Positions 63,567 to 64,000 of a DNA stretch of 64,000 nt are shown here, one piece after another. This DNA comes from Geodermatophilus dictyosporus (GTDB taxonomy: Bacteria; Actinomycetota; Actinomycetes; Mycobacteriales; Geodermatophilaceae). The stretch lies in NCBI RefSeq assembly GCF_900115505.1, contig NZ_FOWQ01000007.1, positions 124,001 through 188,000 of the forward strand, written 5' to 3'. The notes under the pieces were generated by a model. That model was not told the origin of the DNA. It did no database searches and was given only the letters and a program-made list of their open reading frames with translations. The number at the start of each line of letters is the position of its first letter. The first letter of the stretch is position 1. The position numbers and the translations under genes were made by a program.

Positions 63567-63757
63567 CGGCGGCCGCGCAGCCGGGCGCGCGCCCGGTCGC
63601 CCAGGTCACCGGCCTGCAGCAGCGCCCGGCTCACCGGGTTGGGTCCGCGGCGCCGCTCCAGTGCCTGCCCGACGCGGCGGAGCAGCCCGGTGGCCAGCGG
63701 CACCAGCACGGTCACGATCAGCCAGACCCGCAGCCTGCGGGTGAGGAACAGCCACAT
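63563..63757 (-). CDS. Small membrane-anchored basic protein
   Basis: A 64-residue protein with one N-terminal helix (VWLIVTVLVPLATGLL) and a basic C-terminus (RRRGPNPVSRALLQAGD). Proteins of this kind are common in Actinobacteria and unassigned. It overlaps the hydrolase start and would be co-transcribed with it. ATG 63757. Confidence 0.7.
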   Translation of the reverse strand: MWLFLTRRLRVWLIVTVLVPLATGLLRRVGQALERRRGPNPVSRALLQAGDLGDRARARLRGRR

Positions 63758-63800
63758 GGTCGGGGCGTGTGCCCGGCGCCGGGCGGGTGCAACCGCCGCG

Positions 63801-64000
63801 TCAGTCGGGGTCCGGGGCCAGGCGGACGACCATCTTGCCGGTGTTGGCCCCCTTGAGGAGGTCGAGGAAGGCGGGGACGGCGTTCTCCAGCCCCTCGTAC
63901 ACGGTCTCCCGGACGACCAGCTCGCCCGAGCGGATCCAGCCCGACACCGTCTCGGTGAACTCGCCGTGCAGGTCGGTGTGGTCGCCGACGAGCAGGCCGG
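63801..64000 (-). CDS. C-terminal part of an MDR-family NADP-dependent oxidoreductase
   Basis: The minus strand reads GLLVGDHTDLHGEF, WIRSGELVVRETVYEGLENA and LLKGANTGKMVVRLAPD before the stop. This is the end of the zinc-free medium-chain reductases such as curcumin/leukotriene reductases. The N-terminal two-thirds lie outside the window. Confidence 0.85.
   Translation of the reverse strand, partial: GLLVGDHTDLHGEFTETVSGWIRSGELVVRETVYEGLENAVPAFLDLLKGANTGKMVVRLAPDPD

Overview
The window is very GC-rich, with third codon positions almost always G or C, frequent GTG starts and many genes joined by 4-base GTGA overlaps. Gene order across 0.7-10.6 kb (trpG, then fhaA-fhaB-pstP-rodA-pbpA-pknA-pknB on the minus strand, with tRNA-Leu just outside fhaA) matches the origin-proximal cell-growth locus of Actinobacteria such as Mycobacterium. 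Protein content and style suggest a Geodermatophilaceae-like genome (Blastococcus, Geodermatophilus or Modestobacter). This assignment is inference, because no rRNA gene is present.

Layout. 0-10.6 kb: growth and peptidoglycan signalling operon (two kinases, PP2C phosphatase, two FHA proteins, RodA, PbpA). 10.8-13.8 kb: small orphan proteins, then an acyl-CoA dehydrogenase divergent from a TetR regulator. 13.8-19.5 kb: a sigma-factor remnant, then a tightly packed plus-strand run (aldose epimerase, MOSC, S4, RNB nuclease, aminotransferase, omega-amidase-like hydrolase). 19.4-28.8 kb: mixed housekeeping and regulatory genes (PRC-barrel/DUF2382, CYTH-CHAD, phosphoesterase, GntR, phosphotransferase, MarR, enoyl-CoA hydratase). 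29-33 kb: two more PASTA-type Ser/Thr kinases facing a membrane protein. 33-43.6 kb: cinA, a PAS-GGDEF-EAL protein whose cyclase motif is degenerate, a NYN protein, an ATPase of anti-sigma type, GAF-ANTAR, nucleoside hydrolase, ATP-grasp, amino-acid permease. 43.9-48.8 kb: an unknown proline-rich protein with a duplicated WGAGPG motif, an odd trypsin-like protein, a PAS-GAF-SpoIIE phosphatase and a second anti-sigma-type ATPase.

48.9-58 kb holds a purine/uracil-type permease and a complete-looking thiamine salvage block. On the minus strand, cytX-thiO-thiS-thiG-tenI lies behind a TPP riboswitch. On the plus strand, tenA(E)-tenA(C) is followed by a second TPP riboswitch inside the operon and then thiM-thiE-thiD. 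The block makes thiazole (ThiO/S/G, TenI), imports and salvages pyrimidine (CytX, TenA, ThiD), phosphorylates thiazole (ThiM) and joins the halves (ThiE). thiC is not in this window. 58-64 kb: Nramp metal transporter next to superoxide dismutase, an SDR, a GNAT protein that has lost its stop, small membrane proteins and a truncated oxidoreductase at the edge.

I found no mobile element, CRISPR array or defence island. The most unusual items are the intra-operonic TPP riboswitch with two TenA subtypes, the protease whose N-terminal beta-strands are replaced by a transmembrane helix, the duplicated WGAGPG protein beside it, relics of a GGDEF domain and of a sigma factor, and a strong tandem hairpin element at 28.8 kb.
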